Translations under genes and position numbers: made by a program
Shown: positions 10,801 to 25,800 of the stretch, piece after piece
How the letters are laid out: the number at the start of each line of letters is the position of its first letter
Position numbering within the stretch: the stretch's first letter is position 1
DNA from: Przewalskia tangutica
Lineage: Eukaryota; Streptophyta; Magnoliopsida; Solanales; Solanaceae
Length of the DNA: 64,000 bases
Assembly: GCA_029844215.1 (NCBI GenBank)
Contig: CM056733.1
Location: 69,593,794 to 69,657,793 of the forward strand
Reading direction: 5' to 3'
Notes under the pieces: generated by a model
Told to the model about the DNA's origin: nothing
What the model saw: the letters and a program-made list of their open reading frames with translations, nothing else
Databases searched by the model: none

Positions 10801-13800
10801 AAAACCATGAGATCTTAGGTTCAAATCGGCAAATCACAGCATAGGCAAAAAATACTAGGGTGATTTCTTTCCATCTGCCTAAGCGGGCAGAGTAACCCGA
10901 TACCCGTACGGGTAGCCGGTGGAATACTCAAGGTGTGCGCAACCTCTGTCATGAAAAAATGATTTTTATGGATTGTCATGTTTATTTCCTGTTATAAGTT
11001 TGGTTAAAAACATCTAAATTCAATTTAGAAGTTTTCTTATTTTTTGAAGTACAATATGATCATGGTGATTGTTTTCCCTTATGTCCCTCCTATGAGAGAT
11101 TTGGACAAAATTCGTAATTACTTGTAATATTTCTCTTCAAATGTATTTAAGCACTTCCCTTGGATTTTATGACGAACAAAAGCTTAGTTCAATTGGATCC
11201 TATTTTCCTTGTTGTAGTCAGATTTATTGACATCAAAGATTGTCATATGAGCTAGCTTCATTCTTACCAGCTTGATATTTTGCTGGTTAGGAATTTCACA
11301 CCAGCTTCCATTGTGATTTTTATGATCACAAAATCAAATCCCTTATAGTTTTGGAGTTACAGTGATATCCTTGCACTGCTCTTTGTTGGGAAGAATGATG
11401 TTAGTTTTCTTCATTTCTGTTTGTTTTAATGCCCCATTTCTCACCCCCTAATTTCTGTCTTCTTTCGCCTCTGTCAATTTATGATCTGTTATACAGTGTA
11501 GAGGAACAGACCACCAAGATCATCGGGTAGTGCCTCTTAGAAATTGCCAAATATACTAGGATTTTGTAAATGTAGTGTGTTTTTGTGATTTAGTTCTTTC
11601 TCTAAATCTTACTGTTCATTCTAAGTGACTGGATTATATTTCTAGAACCCTGTTGAGATGGAAGGATTGAAGACGGCCCACACTCGGGATGGGGCAGCTG
11701 TCGTGCAGTATCTCGCCTGGCTGGATAGGCAGGTAAATGATAGCTTCTTATAGACTTTGATGTTTTCTTTGTCGTGTGCTGTCATTGACAATTTACTGAA
11801 AAGCTTCTCAGAGGTAAATAACCTTATGGTTGATTACTGACTATTGCACTTGACATCGTCCCCCAGATTATATGAGATTATGTTATTATGTTATTTTTAC
11901 ATCTGGGCAGGCTGTCATTCTTATCTTCATCAATGTCCAAAATATGGGAGAGACACCATCCATATCTAGGTGGATAAGATATGAGATCTACCTACAATGG
12001 TGGACCCAAGAATTTGGGTAAGTGGGTTTTGGGGCCCCGGACAAACAGATAGAGTCTTCCTTTAGTGCAGGGCGGCATCTACAGTGTCGGGTGTGGGTTC
12101 TGGGAGCCCAATAACTTATGGCCAGACCCTGTATTTATATTGTGAAACTCATTGAATTTTATAACAAATTTAGCTTGGAACCCAGAACGAATATGCACTG
12201 TTGGTTCCGCAGCCAAGAAGGAACCACCAAAGCTCAGCTCCAGTCATTTACCAGGGTTCGATACCCTTTGGGCACTTTTAAACTTCACTTTTGTTTCTTT
12301 TACAAAACACCATGCGTGACTTTATTTTTTGTTGCTTCTTCCAGCCGCTAGCCACTGCAGGTCCTTCATAGTTCATTCTTCTTCCTCACTTTTTCCCAAT
12401 TTTCCTCTTATATTTTAATACAATTTCTCGTAATTTTTCTAACCATTGTCATAACCCATCGGCCACCTCTTGCAAATTGTAATGGCTCGTTACTTCTTAA
12501 ATATATATTGAATGTCAATACTCGTTCCTTTATCAGTTATTATCATAAATTAATCTGATATCGCTAGGAACCCATAAGTTTCAGATCCTGGATCCGCCTC
12601 TGCAGTTTAGTGGGAGTTGAGAGGATGTCACTGAGGATTAGCACTAAACTGCATCGCTTTGAACCCACATTTTTTTTCTTTTGTGGTTTGTTTTTTGCGC
12701 CAACAATTTTAGGAAATCTTCTGTGCTATCATTTACAACAACTCACCCAGTAAAATCCCACAACGTGGGGTATGGGGAGGGTAGAGTGTACGCAGATCTT
12801 ACCTCTACCTTGATAGGTAGAACGACTGTTTCCAAGAGACCCTCGGCTCAAGACATAGCATAAGCACAAGCAAAGCAAAAGCACAAGCAAAGCAAGATCA
12901 AAGCAAGAGAAATGATCTGATAAAAAAAAGTAGTATGAAAATGCTGATATCGAAGCGAGTATGTCATGATAGCACATTCTGAAAAAATAAGCAGTAACTA
13001 GCGCAGGTAAATACGCTAAACAAAGTACACCAAAGAACACATAACAACAAAAATCAAACTACATGGGACTATAAGGCCATACTGCGCCTATTAGTACGAT
13101 AGGCTACACAGGCCTACAATAATAACACTACAATAACCAGTTTGCAAGCGTAAGTAGACTACATTCGACTATCTACTACCCTAATCCGTGTCCTCCACAA
13201 CCCTATATCTAAGGTAATGTCCTCAGTAAGTTGCACCTGCGCCATACCCTGTCTAATCATCTCTTCCTAATACTTCTTCAGCCTAACTCTACCCCTCTTG
13301 AATCCGTCCATAGACTACTTCTCACACCTCCGCACTTGGGCATTTGTGTCTCCTCTGCACATGCCCAAACCATCTCAGCCTCGCTTTCCACATCTTATCC
13401 TCCACCGAGGCCACTTCCACTCTGTCATGGATATCATCATTTCTAATCCTATCCCTCCTTGTATGTACACATCCATCTCAGCATCCTCATCTCCGCAACT
13501 TTCATCTTTTGGATGTGCAAAATCTTGACTTACCAACACTCCGCCCCATATAACATAGTCTGTCTAACCACCACCCTATAAAACTTGCCTTTAAGTTTTT
13601 GTGGCACCTTTTTATCGCATAAGACTGCAGAAACAAGCCCCCATTTCATCCACCCTGCACCAATACGGTGTGTGACATCATCATCAATCTCTCAATTTCC
13701 TTGGATAATGGACCCGAGATACTTGAAACTTCCTTTCTTTGGAATGACCTGAGTACCAAGCCTCACCTCCACGCTTGTCTCAAGGCCGCTCCCGTTATTG

Positions 13801-16800
13801 AACTTGCAGTCCAAGTATTCTGTCTTGGTCTTACTCAACCTGAACTCTTTAGACTACTGAGTCTGTCTCCAAACCTCCAGCTTAACGTTCAATCCGCTGC
13901 GAGTCTAATCAATCAGGATTATGTCGTCTGCAAATAACATACACCATGTCACATTCCCTTAGATTTATCGCGTTAGTCCATCCATCATTAAGGCAAATAA
14001 AAATGGGCTAAGAGCTGATCCCGGGTGCAGCCCTATTATCAATGGGAAGTGTTCCGAGTCTCCTCCTACTATTCGTACCCTGGTCTTGGCTCCATCATAC
14101 ATATCCTTGATCGCCCTAGTGTACGTCACATGTACACCTCTAACCTCTAAACATCTCTATAGAACCTCCTTAGGGACTTTGTCGTATGCCTTCTCGAGGT
14201 CGATGAAGTCCATATGTAAGTCTCTCTTCCTCTCCGTATACTGCTCCACCAACCTCCTAATAAGATAAATGACTTCTGTAGTCGAACGCCCCGGCATGAA
14301 TTCAAACTGGTTCTTGAAAATAGACACGCCTCTTCTCACCTCATCTCCATGACCCTTTCCCAAACTTTTATAGTGTGGCTTAGCAGCTTGATACCCGTAT
14401 AGTTATTGCAACTCTAGATATCACCTTTGTTCTTGTACAAAAGGATCATTGTACTCCATCTCCATTCTTCGGGCATTCTCGCCATCTTAAAAATGATGTT
14501 AAACAACTCAGTCAGCCACTCCAAACTTGCCTTGCTTGCGCTCTTTCAAAATTCAACTAGGATCTCGCAGGCCCGGTCGCTCGTCCCCTGCGCATCATGC
14601 GAACAACACCCTTAACATCTTCAACCTTAATGCTTCTATAATACCCAAAATTCCGGTACCTACCAGATTGCTCCAGATCTCCCAACACAATGTCTAGCTA
14701 TTTTTTCGTTCAAGAGTTTAAGGAAGTAAGACTACCACCTTCGCCTAATATGTGCGTCATCCACCAGTACTTTGCCGTCCTCGTCCTTGATGCACCTCAC
14801 GTGATCCAAATCATTGGGCCCTCCTCTCCCTCACCTTGGCTAGTTTGTACAACTTTTTATCCCCACCTTTTTCCTCAAATTCCACATACATACATTCAAA
14901 AGTCGCCGTTTTCGCCGCTGTAACCGCAAGCCTTACCTTCTTCCTCGCCATCTTATACAATTCCCTATTTGTCCACTTCTCCACCTCATTCTTGTTTTCT
15001 ACAATTTAGCATACGCCGCTTTCTTCACTTCCACCTTTTGAACTTTACCATTCCACCACCCGTCCCCACGATGCCCACCACGGCTACCCCGTGAGACCCC
15101 GAACACTTCTCTAGCTACCTCTCGAATGCAACTGACCGTCTTGTCCCACATACCGGTCGCATCCCCACTACTCCCCCAAGCCCCCTTGGTCATCAACCTC
15201 TCTCCCATCTCTTTTGCACTATCCATGTTCAAACTCCCCCATTTGATTCTTAACCTATCATCCACAACCCTTTTCTTTTCCATTTTGATCTCCAAATCCA
15301 TCACCAAAAGTTTATGTCGGGTTGTAAGATACTCCCTCTGAATAACCTTGCAGTCTCTACAAAGATCGTTGTCAACCTTCCTAAGGAGTAAAAAGTCTAT
15401 TTGAGTCTTAGCCACCGAACTACGGAAAGTCACCAAGTGCTCCTCTTTCTTCATGAACCTTGAATTGGCTATCACCATCTCAAAAGCTCTAACGAACTCC
15501 AAAAGTGAGACGCCTCCCCCATTCCTGTCCCCAAGGCCAAAACCTCCATGCACGTCATCATAACCCTCGAAAGTGAACCAATATGTCCATTGAAATCTCC
15601 TCCTAGAATCTCCCTTACCCCACTTACCTCCCTAACCCTTGCCCCCGTCCCCGATCAAGAACATGACCCTAGTCTACCATCAGTTACCAAAGCCACTAAA
15701 TCAAATATAAAATAATAAACTAAAATGTTTGATTACTTGTTACCGTTTAGTTCGCCGGTGTAGTAATCCGTTGGCGTTACCTTGTCGCCGTCCGGAGTGG
15801 GTTATCTGGTCGTCGAGATGGTTACCGTCGGAGAAGGGGTGTGTAGATGTGGATATGACTTGTTACCGTGGGGGAAGAGGAGAGAGGGATGATCCAGAAA
15901 AATAAATAAAGATAGTAAGCCCTGTGCTATCATTTAGAAAAGAGAAAATAAAAAGGAAAAAAGGGCACCATATTCTACTCTGGGTAGTTTCTTAAGTTAG
16001 AATGTTTATGCTATTTTAGTTTCGTCCTTTTACTTCAAAGTTTCACATCTGAATGTTTGTATTTTCCTTTTATCATGTAGATTCATAAAATGACAATTTA
16101 ACAAAAACAACACAAAATCAAGATTACCATATTGATAAACAATAACAAAATAAGGAAACAACATATAACAAAAAGCGCCCCCCCCGAAAAATTGTTTGCT
16201 GGCAGTGGACAATGTACTTCACAACCATAGTTGCACTCTTTCCATCTTGAATTGTTCTTTTTTTATGTTGGTATACATACATTATGTCACGTGTTTGCTA
16301 GGAGTCTTTAAGTTTTGTTTAGAGATTTCTATGTCAGGTGAAAAAATATTGACAATCTCTAGTGCTACTGTACTAGATAACCCTAAATTATCAAGTATTT
16401 GACTAAAACAGGCCCAAATAGAGTGTGCATATAGTTGATCTCAACTTTGGGATTTAGGTGTAGTAATAGTTATTATAATAAACAAATTAACGTATAATTA
16501 GTGCACATACCATATTGATACTGTTGGAATAGGAGTAGGAATATGATTTGTGTATAGTATCCTACATGAAAAAAGATTGAGATGTAATATTTATAAATAA
16601 GGCTCAATATAATAATATAGATACAACAATTCAATAATATATTTTCTCCCATAATTTCTCACATGGTATCAGAGCATTGGTAAGAAATCCGGAAAAGAAA
16701 ATTCAATCAAATTCCGACGACTTTCTAGGGCTGCCTACGTCCATCTTAGTTTCTATGGGAGTTGTTAGTTTCTGTGGGAGTTGTGCAAAATCCAACACCA

Positions 16801-19800
16801 CCACAGTACAAATCAAGGTTCAGGCGAGAAAACCCCAATCAACCGCTCTGGAAAATAGACCCCCACACGCTGTCACGCGCCTCCCGGAGGACCTACGCCG
16901 ACAACGTGTCAACCCCACGTGTCGGCGCGTGTGGAATTTTTCGGGCAGTTCTTTTTCTGTTAAAGTTGCCATCCTTTTCCGAGCACAATCATATAATTTT
17001 TTTAAAGTTCCGATCACTTATTCACTTTTCCGACGGGTTTTCCGGCGACTACTCCAACTTCCGGGTACTGTTCCGGCGACTGCTCCACCTTTAGGGTACT
17101 GTTCCGGCGTCTTCAACCCTATTTCATAACCCCAGGAGTCTCTCTTAAAGCCGAAGCTTTGTGCTTTTCTTTTGCTTAAATTTTCTTAAAGTTTTAAACC
17201 ATGTCTCTTGGATTTGATGTTTTTAATCCCAAAAACATGTGAATTGGAACTTCAAGTCCTATGATTTCTTCCGAACCATTAATGGGAAGTTCAAACTATT
17301 TAGCTTGGGCTTCTTCGATTGAGTTGTGGTGCAAGGATCAAGGTGTTCAAGATCACTTAACGCAAAAGACTATTGTGATTAATGAAAAAGTAGAGGCCAG
17401 TGAGACAGAAAAGACCAAAGCACAGTGGGAGAAGGTTGACGCTCAATTATGTAGTCTCATGTGGTGATCTATTGATCCCAAGTTGATGCCCTTGTTTCGT
17501 TGCTTCCAGACATGTTATTCAGTTTGGGAAAAGGCTCGCGCTTTATACTTAATGACATATCTCGATTTTATGATGTGATATCTCATATGACCAACTTAAA
17601 GAAACGCGAATCAAATATGTCTACTTACTTGGGACAGGTACAGACAGTCATGGAGGAATTCGAACAGTCGATGCCAATCACAACAAACGTTGAAAAACAA
17701 CAAGAGCAAAGACATCTATTGTTTCTAGTTCTTACACTTACTGGACTTCTTATTGACCTTGATTCGGTGCGTGATAAGATTTTGGCTAGTCCTACGGTTC
17801 CTACAATTAATGAACTATTTTCTCGTTTGCTTCGTCTTGCTGTGCCTCCTAATCACACCGTGGTTCCATCACCAACCGTTGACTCCTCTGTTCTCGCATC
17901 TCAAACCATAGAGAATCGAACATCTCAGTCTCTGGATAATCGATGAGGAGGATGTCGTTTTGAAAATCTCGAACTAAGTGTAGTTATTGTCATAAGTTTG
18001 GACACACTCGCGAGGTATGTCGTGCTCTATATGTTCCACTATCCAATGATGTTCAGTGCAATCATTGTTATAAGTTTGGACACACTCGTGACGTATGTCG
18101 TGTTCTGCATGGTCAACCACCCAACAATGCTCATGTTGCTCAGACACTAATTCGAGGCTTTTATCTGAAGGAGAATACAATGAGTACCTTCAGTATCGAG
18201 CAAGTAAGCAGACGTCTCCATAAGTAGCCACATATTCTCAACCTAATACTTCTGTTGCTATGCTGGTAATTCCTTCGTTTTTGTTTCACATTCTAGTATC
18301 TGTCCATCGTGGGTCGTTGACTGAGGCGCTTCTGATCATATTTCAGGTGACAAATCACTTTTGTCTAATATTATTTATTCAGTCCCTTCCTCCGGTTACT
18401 TTAGCCAATGAGATCCAAACAAAACCAAAAGAGATTGGACAAGCTAATCCCCTATCCTTTGTCACTCTAAACTCCGTTCTTTATGTCCCTGGTTGTCCCT
18501 TTAATATTGCATCGGTTAGTCGTTTGACACGTGCCCTAAATTGTGTCATAATATTTTTTGATGATTCTTTTGTTATGCAGGACCGCAGTACGGGATATGT
18601 GATTGGTGCATGATATGAATCAAGAGGGCTCTACTATCTTACCTCTCCTAATTCCTCCATAACATGCTCTATTACAGATCCTCCAAGCTTAATCCATAAA
18701 CGACTGGGATATCCGAGTCTGTCCAAACTAGAAAAGATGGTGCCTAGTTTGTCTAGTCTGTCCAAATTAGATTGTGAGTCGTGTCAACTTGGGAAACACA
18801 CTCGCACTACCTTTCCACGTAGTGCTGAGAGTCTTGCAGAGTCTATTTTTTCAATAGTTCATTCTGATATTTGGGGCCCTAGTAGAGTCGGTTCACCTTC
18901 AGGATTTTGTTATTTTGTTAGTTTCATTGACGATTTTTTCAGATGTACTTGGCTATTCTTAATGAAAGATTGTTTTGAGTTATCTCTTATAACTCCCTTA
19001 TGCTGGGATGAAGTAGGAGAGAGACATATTCTTGAGCCAGAGTTAAAGAGTTTTTGTGCTGAAATACAAAATCAATTTGGTGTTTCTATTCGTACTTTTC
19101 GCAGTGATAATGCCTTAGAATATAAATCCTTCCATTTTCAGCAGTTTATGACTCACCAAAGAATTATTCATCAAACATCTTGTCCGTACATCCCAGAGTA
19201 GAACGGGGTAGCAGAACGCAAGAATAGGCATCTCATTGAGACTGTTCGCACTCTTCTCATTGAATCCCATGTTCCATTGTGCTTTTGGGGAGATGCAGTC
19301 CTTACAACTTGCCATCTAATTGCTCGAATGCCCTCATCATCTATTCAGAATCAGATTTCATATTTCATATTATATCCTCAGTCATCTCTATACTCCCTTC
19401 CTCCTCGTGTTTTTGGGAGCACATGTTTTGTGCATAATCTAGCTCCAGGGATAGATAAATTAGCCCCTCGCTCTCTTAAATGTATTTTTTGGTTATTCTC
19501 GAGTTCAAAAGAAGTATCGTTGCTTCTCACCAAATCTCCGTCGATATCTTATGTCTGCTGATGTCACATTTTTTGAGTCTTAACCTTACTTTAGGTCTCC
19601 TTCTGATCATCATGATATCTTAAGGTCTTACCTATACCTCAGGTTTTACCTAAACCGACCTTTGAGGAATGTACAATTACTTCTACATCTCCAGTTACAG
19701 TGCCACCACTTCTGACTTATCATCGTCGACCACATCTAGCATCAGACCCCATATCAGGCCCAAATGATTCATGTCATGCGTCAGTGCCTACTGCAGACTT

Positions 19801-22800
19801 GTCTCCTCCTGACAGTCGATTGCACTTCGGAAAGGTAACATGTCCACTCGTAATACTAACCCACATTATACCTTTTTAAGTTATCATCGTCTATCATCAC
19901 CCCATTATGCCTTTGTATCATCATTGTTCTCTGTCCCCATTCCTAAGTCTACAGGTGAAGCCCTTTCTCATCCTGGATGGCGATAGGTTATGATTGACGA
20001 GATGTCTTCTTTACACACGAGTGGTACTTGAGAGCTTGTTCCTCTCCCTTCAGGTAAATCTACTGTTGGTTGTCGTTGCAGGATGGCCAAGTTGATAGAC
20101 TTAAGGCCCGCCTTGTTGCGAAGGGGTATACACAGATATTTGGGCTTGATTACAGTGATACTTTCTCTTCCGTGGCTAAAATAGCATCTATTCGTCTTTT
20201 TCTATCCATGGCTGTTGTCCGCCATTGACTTCTTTGTCAGTTGGACATTAAGAATGCTTTTCTCCATGGTGATCTTGAGGAGGAAGTTTATATAGAGCAA
20301 CCACCCGGTTTTGTTGCTCATGGGGAGTCTAGTCATCTGGTGTGTCAATTGCGTCGGTCACTTTATGATCTGAAACAGTCTCCACGAGCATGGTTTGGTA
20401 AATTCAGCACAATAATTCAGGAGTTTGGTATGATACGTAGTGAAGCAGATCATTCAGTGTTTTATCGACATTCTGCTCCAGATATGAGTATTTATTTGGT
20501 GATTTATGTTGACGATATCGTTATAACTGACAATGATCAAGATGATATCACTAATTTAAAACATCTCTTTCAGCATTTTCAGACTAAGGATCTCGGTAGA
20601 CTGAAGTATTTTTTAGTTATTGAGGTTGTCCAATCCACGTCAGGTATTGTTATTTCGCAACACAAATATGCCTTAGACATTCTTGAGGAGACAAGAATGA
20701 TGGGTTGTAAACCCATTGACACTCCTATGGATCTGAATGCTAAACTCTTGCCAGGACATGGGGAGCTACTCAGTGATGCTAGAAGATATAGGTGGTTGGT
20801 TGATAAGTTGAATTATCCCACAGTAACTAGACCTGACATTTCGTTTCATGTGAGTGTTGTAAGTCAGTTTATGAATTCTCCGTGTGATGGTCATTGGGAT
20901 GCAGTTAATTCTGCTATATATTAAGTCAACTCCATGTAAAGGACTGCTTTTTGAAGATCGAGGCCATGAGCAGATCGTTGGATATACTGACGCTGATTAT
21001 GCAGAATCGCCCTCTGATAGACGTTCTATATTCGGATATTGTGTGTTAATAGGAGGTAATTTGGTGTCCTGAAAGAGTAAGAAACAGAGTGTCGTTGCTC
21101 GATCTAGTGCTGAATCAGAGTATCGAGCAATGGCTATAACAACTTGTGAGCTAGTTTGGATTAAGCAGTTGCTCAGAGAACTAAAATTTGAAGAAATCAG
21201 TCGAATGGAACTTGTGTGTGATAACAAAGCGACCCTTCATATCGCATCAAATTCGGTATTTCATGAGAGGACTAAGCACATTGAGATTGACTGTCACTTT
21301 GTCAGGAAAAAGATACTCTCCGGAGATATTGTTACTAAATTTGTAAAGTCGAGTGATTAGCTTGCATATATTTTTACCAAGTGACTCAGTCGTCCGCGTA
21401 TTACATACATCTGTAACAAGCTCGGTACATATGACTTGTATGCACCAGCTTGAGGGGGAGTGTTAGAATAGGGGTAGGAATATGATTTATATATAGTATC
21501 CTACATGGAAAATGATTGAGATGTAATATCTATAAATAATGCTCAATGTAATAATGTAGATATACCAATTCAATAATATATTTTCTCCCATAATTTCTCA
21601 CAGATACAACTACCTATGCGGCACCAAACCCTCTTAGATGCGAAGGTTGTTTCTATGGATGAACGCTGACACAAAGATGAGACACTATTAAGGACCCAAA
21701 ATCTCATTTAAGAAAAAAGAAAGGTCGCGAGTTTAGCTATTTGAACCTCTAACCTTTACTTAAAGGATAGCGCTCTTTGCCGATGCATTTGGTTTGGCCT
21801 TTCAGTGAATCCAGTTAGTTTCTTATTTTTATTGTAGTTTTATATTCTAATATATATATATAAAATCTTTAAGCTGTCTGGGACTTGTTTGTCAATACTT
21901 CTTCTCAGTTGTCATAGAAGCTTTAGCATTGTAGATGAGGTTCCATTAGAAAACTGATGTAGCGTACATTTTTGTTTATCACAGATGCAGGAAATCTATG
22001 GGGCATCCGGTTACTTTGCAGAGGCTGAGAGTATGAGCAAGAACAAACTAAAGTAAGTTTGACTTTCCTGTATAAATTCAAGGTTTCAGATGGTTTTTGT
22101 ATGTTCGGGTTCCCAATGATTTTATTGTAGTTGGCGTTGTAGTGCTTGCTGACCTAGATGTTCCATTAATTGATTTTGAGGTTAGTTTCTGTAGGAGATT
22201 AAGCCTCTCCGTATATAAATTTATAACTTATTTAACGGAAAATATTCTGGTAGAATTGGCTTCTCGTGGTGCTTCTAAATATAGATGATAATTTGGAGAT
22301 AAAGCGACCCTTATTGTTTTCTTTATATATATTTTGAAGATGTTTTCTAAGAATGAATATATTTGGGCTAGCCACCTTAGTTCTTGGATATATATATATA
22401 TATATATATATCAAGAAGGTGATTTTTTGGTTTTGTGGTTCAAGGAAGTGGTAGGCTTCTCTACCTTTTTTTAAAAACTTTAAAAAGCTTCCGACATGTA
22501 CTCAGTTCCTCAATTAATCAAAGTAGAAACTTTGGCCATGATTAACTGAAGGGCATTGTTGCTTCTGCATTTTGCAGCTCATTTCCAATATGTCAAGTGT
22601 TTCGATAAGGATTTTTTTTGAATCATATTGTGGAGTTTTACTCTTTCCCTGTGTAGCATCTACTTTACCATTGGTTACTTATGTCAGGGATTCCAGAAGA
22701 CTTACAGAAGTTTCTGCAAGTGATAAGCTAGAGGAGTTCCGGGCATCTAAAGAGGTAGTGGCTCTATGCATGTGAGAAATCTAATATAAAGCTAGCTATC

Positions 22801-25800
22801 TTGCCAGCTGCTGATGTATCTTGCATTTGTTGTTTTCACCCAATTAGGGCCTTCAGCTGATACCCCCTTTGGTTTATTTTGATATACTTGTATCTGTTTT
22901 ACCATCTCCAAATTGTATTCTGAGCTGTACGAGATGCCAATTTTAACTCAAACTCTATTTACGTTGGCAGTAGCCTATTTTCTCTATGCTAGAGGGGAAA
23001 AAAGGTATTGTCTATAGGCTTTGTGTTGTAGGGAGGATAAAGAACATAGGACAAACTTAAGAGGGTGGCTGAAAATAAGAAACAAAACCTGTGAAGGAAT
23101 AACAGTCTATGGACAAAGCACTGAGGAAGTATGCATAGGTAATGTTAAAGTGCTAATAGCATGTAATAACTAGGCCTTAAGATAATGATGGGGTGTCAAA
23201 TGTCCAATTGCTTCACTCTGATGAGACTGTTTTTATGCCTTCGGTTTTCTAACAGCTACTATTTTGTTTATTGTTTTGTGGGTCTGATCTAGTTTGAAAA
23301 TAAGAAATCTTTTGAGTTGGTATCTCCTTTACCTAACATTCTGAGAAACTTATTGTCCTTGTATATATCCAGCATTTTAGAGGGCTGAGTTTTCCAACTA
23401 TTTCATCTGTTGGTTCAAATGGAGCGATTATCCATTATTCACCTGAGGCAGAAACATGTGCTGAACTTGATCCAGATCAAATGTACTTATGTGATTCAGG
23501 AGCACAGGTTTGTGAAATATCATTTGGTTGGTCATGATACAGATATTTTGGGGATTGTATTTGCTTACCACCTCCTAATTCTAACTTGTGATCCTTTAAA
23601 ATTGATGGTTTGGTGGTGTTGTTGCTGAAGTATCTGGATGGAACAACTGATATTACACGGACTGTTCATTTTGGAAAACCTACTCCACATGAGAAAACAT
23701 GTTACACTGCGGTATGTAAACCCTGTTATGTTATAGATGTGATCCCTGACCATGTTGATTGAGTCGTTGTGACCATGCACATGGGAAGTCAAATGTCAAA
23801 TTCAAGTTTATCTGTTTACTTGGTTAGTGGACACCACCTTAAGGATTACTGAGAAGCATCTGCTAAGATAAACTATTGGCAGTATTATCATCCTTGGTAT
23901 TGCTAGTGCTTTCCTTGCTGTGCTTGCACCAAGTAACAAATCCTTAAATTTATTCTATTTTTTATATATGTTCCTTTTTTCAGTATTCCTTTTGAGTGAT
24001 AAGATTATAACATCTGCTTGCTTTCTGGAATTTTTTCTAAGTTATTTTTAAGGTCCAAGTTGATTCAAAACCGTGGTCTTGTTAAGGAATAATAAACAAT
24101 ATCCATAGTTAGAAGACAAAGCAAGATATAGCCTAGTGATGAAGAGCCCTTCAAAACGATGAGGTTGGGTGTCACGACCCGACCCGACGGGCCGCGACTA
24201 GGCGCCCTAATTGGACGCCATTACTGACCTGTCATACATAATCCATTTGATACCAAATAAAATTTCTGCAGCATAACGCTGCATCTACAACATATACCCG
24301 AATAGGCAGGCGGTCGGTGTCGCTTTACATAAGGGTACTGCCTCCGGAGGAGTCAACTAACCGTCACAATATAATAAGCAAGCCGACAAAGTGCCACAAC
24401 ATAAGGAACATCCCAGCAATCTGAAAGCATGGCCAAACAAACACGTCTACACTCCTCATAAATCAATCCACGACTGTCTACAGACCTCTAGGAGCACAAA
24501 AATGACATATGCGGGACAGGACCCCGTCGTGCCCAAGATATACATAAGTCTGAAATATAAGAGTGCATGCAAAGTGGTAGCTCGGAACAAAGGAGCTCTT
24601 TTGCGGTGGTAGATGTCTGGCGGAGGTCACCTAACCGATCACACTGTACTGCGGGCATGAGCGCGACCCAGGAAAGGGGTCGATCTGAAATAATGTCTGA
24701 GTATGTAAAACATGAACTCATCGTAAGGAGGATTATGGCGGCGTAAGATACATGAGACATATATGAAAAAGCAGAGATACCAATGCAACTGTACCATATG
24801 AAAAGAAAGTCATGCATGTCTAACAATCATCATAATCAAGATCATCTCCGTACATATAACTACCCGGCCCATTCTGGGACTCGGTCCTCATGCTTTATAC
24901 ATATAACTACCCGGCCCATTCTGGGACTCTGTCCTCATGCTTTATACATATAACTACCCGGCCCATTCTGGGACTCGGTCCTCATTCTGCGTACATATAA
25001 CTACCCGGCCCATTCTGGGACTCGGTCCTCATTTTTCGTGAATATAGCTACCCGGCCCATTCTGGGACTCGGTCCTCATAACATACAATCACAACTTACA
25101 CAAGTAGAATATCATGAGAAACCATATGCAATACAAATCATCATCTGAGACTCCATGTAATAATCATGTGCATTTCAAATCATCATGTAAGACTAAATGA
25201 AATAATCATATGCCTTTTTAAATCATCATATAAGACTCCATGGAATAAGTAAAATGAACTATCCTTTTAGAAAATCAAGGCACGATCTCCTGAATTATTT
25301 TAAAACATCTTTTGGGAAGTCAAAGCACTTTTCATATCATATATCCTTTTATTAAAACTAGACTTTGAAGGAATCACGTACGTCCGCCGTACTTTCATTA
25401 GAATCATGCCAGAAGAAAGAAGGAAGATTTTCACAACATCATGCCAAAGAAGGAAAGGATAGTCTCACATACCTTATAGTTGAGCTGACCAACTCACTAT
25501 TAGAATATGTCCCGTCTAATACTTCAACCTATAATAATAGCAATAGGTCTGTCAATTCTATGATTCCTAATGTAGGTTAAATTGAAAGACGACTCTCTTA
25601 TTCTATAAAAATTCGGGCAGCACTTCCTTTGTTTATGTGCGTATCCATAATTTACCAACAATCCAAGTCAACCAACAATCCAAGTCAACCAACAATTCAA
25701 ATCAAATCAACAATCCAAATCATTTCAATATGTCATCTAATTAGGCCCCATAAATTGCATATCCGCCATCATACAACCTCTTTCCTCGTTACTTATGAAA

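Larger units (their letters stand above)
12736..15921 (-). mobile_element. RTE-type LINE, near full size, decayed
   Basis: A 3.2-kb non-LTR retrotransposon on the minus strand in APP1 intron 7. A 15-bp target duplication CTGTGCTATCATTTA lies at 12721-12735 and 15922-15936. The minus-strand order is 5' region, endonuclease (15553-14999), reverse transcriptase (about 14700-13600) and a 3' tail near 12736 containing the TTGTTGTAA-type repeat common in plant RTE elements. The reading frame is broken by stops and indels, so it is inactive. It is antisense to APP1. About 3.2-3.3 kb is normal for a complete RTE element, so little or no 5' truncation is likely. Confidence 0.88.
16522..21602 (+). mobile_element. 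Ty1/copia retrotransposon, complete but decayed
   Basis: A 5.1-kb element in APP1 intron 7, in sense orientation with the host gene. It has 142-bp LTRs (16522-16663 and 21461-21602), a 5-bp target duplication GATAC (16517-16521 and 21603-21607), a TGGTATCAGAGC primer site at 16664 and a GAGGGGGAG polypurine tract at 21452-21460. The internal order gag, protease/integrase, reverse transcriptase, RNase H is the copia order. The LTRs differ at about 12 of 142 positions by eye, so the insertion is old. Stops and frameshifts are present in every domain. Confidence 0.95.

Noticed and set aside
13231..13937. Several plus-strand open frames of 60-90 codons
   Set aside because: They are antisense shadows of the minus-strand LINE reverse transcriptase.
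16677..17129. 150-codon plus-strand frame after the copia 5' LTR
   Set aside because: It lies in the untranslated leader between the primer site and gag. No recognisable domain and a competing overlapping frame of similar length.
21650..21800. Another tRNA-derived SINE (minus strand) near exon 8
   Set aside because: A GGTTCAAATAG-type B box is visible, but no convincing A box, tail or duplication was found.
24391..24826. Open frames on both strands at the start of the solo LTR
   Set aside because: LTR sequence with no recognisable domain, overlapping frames on opposite strands.
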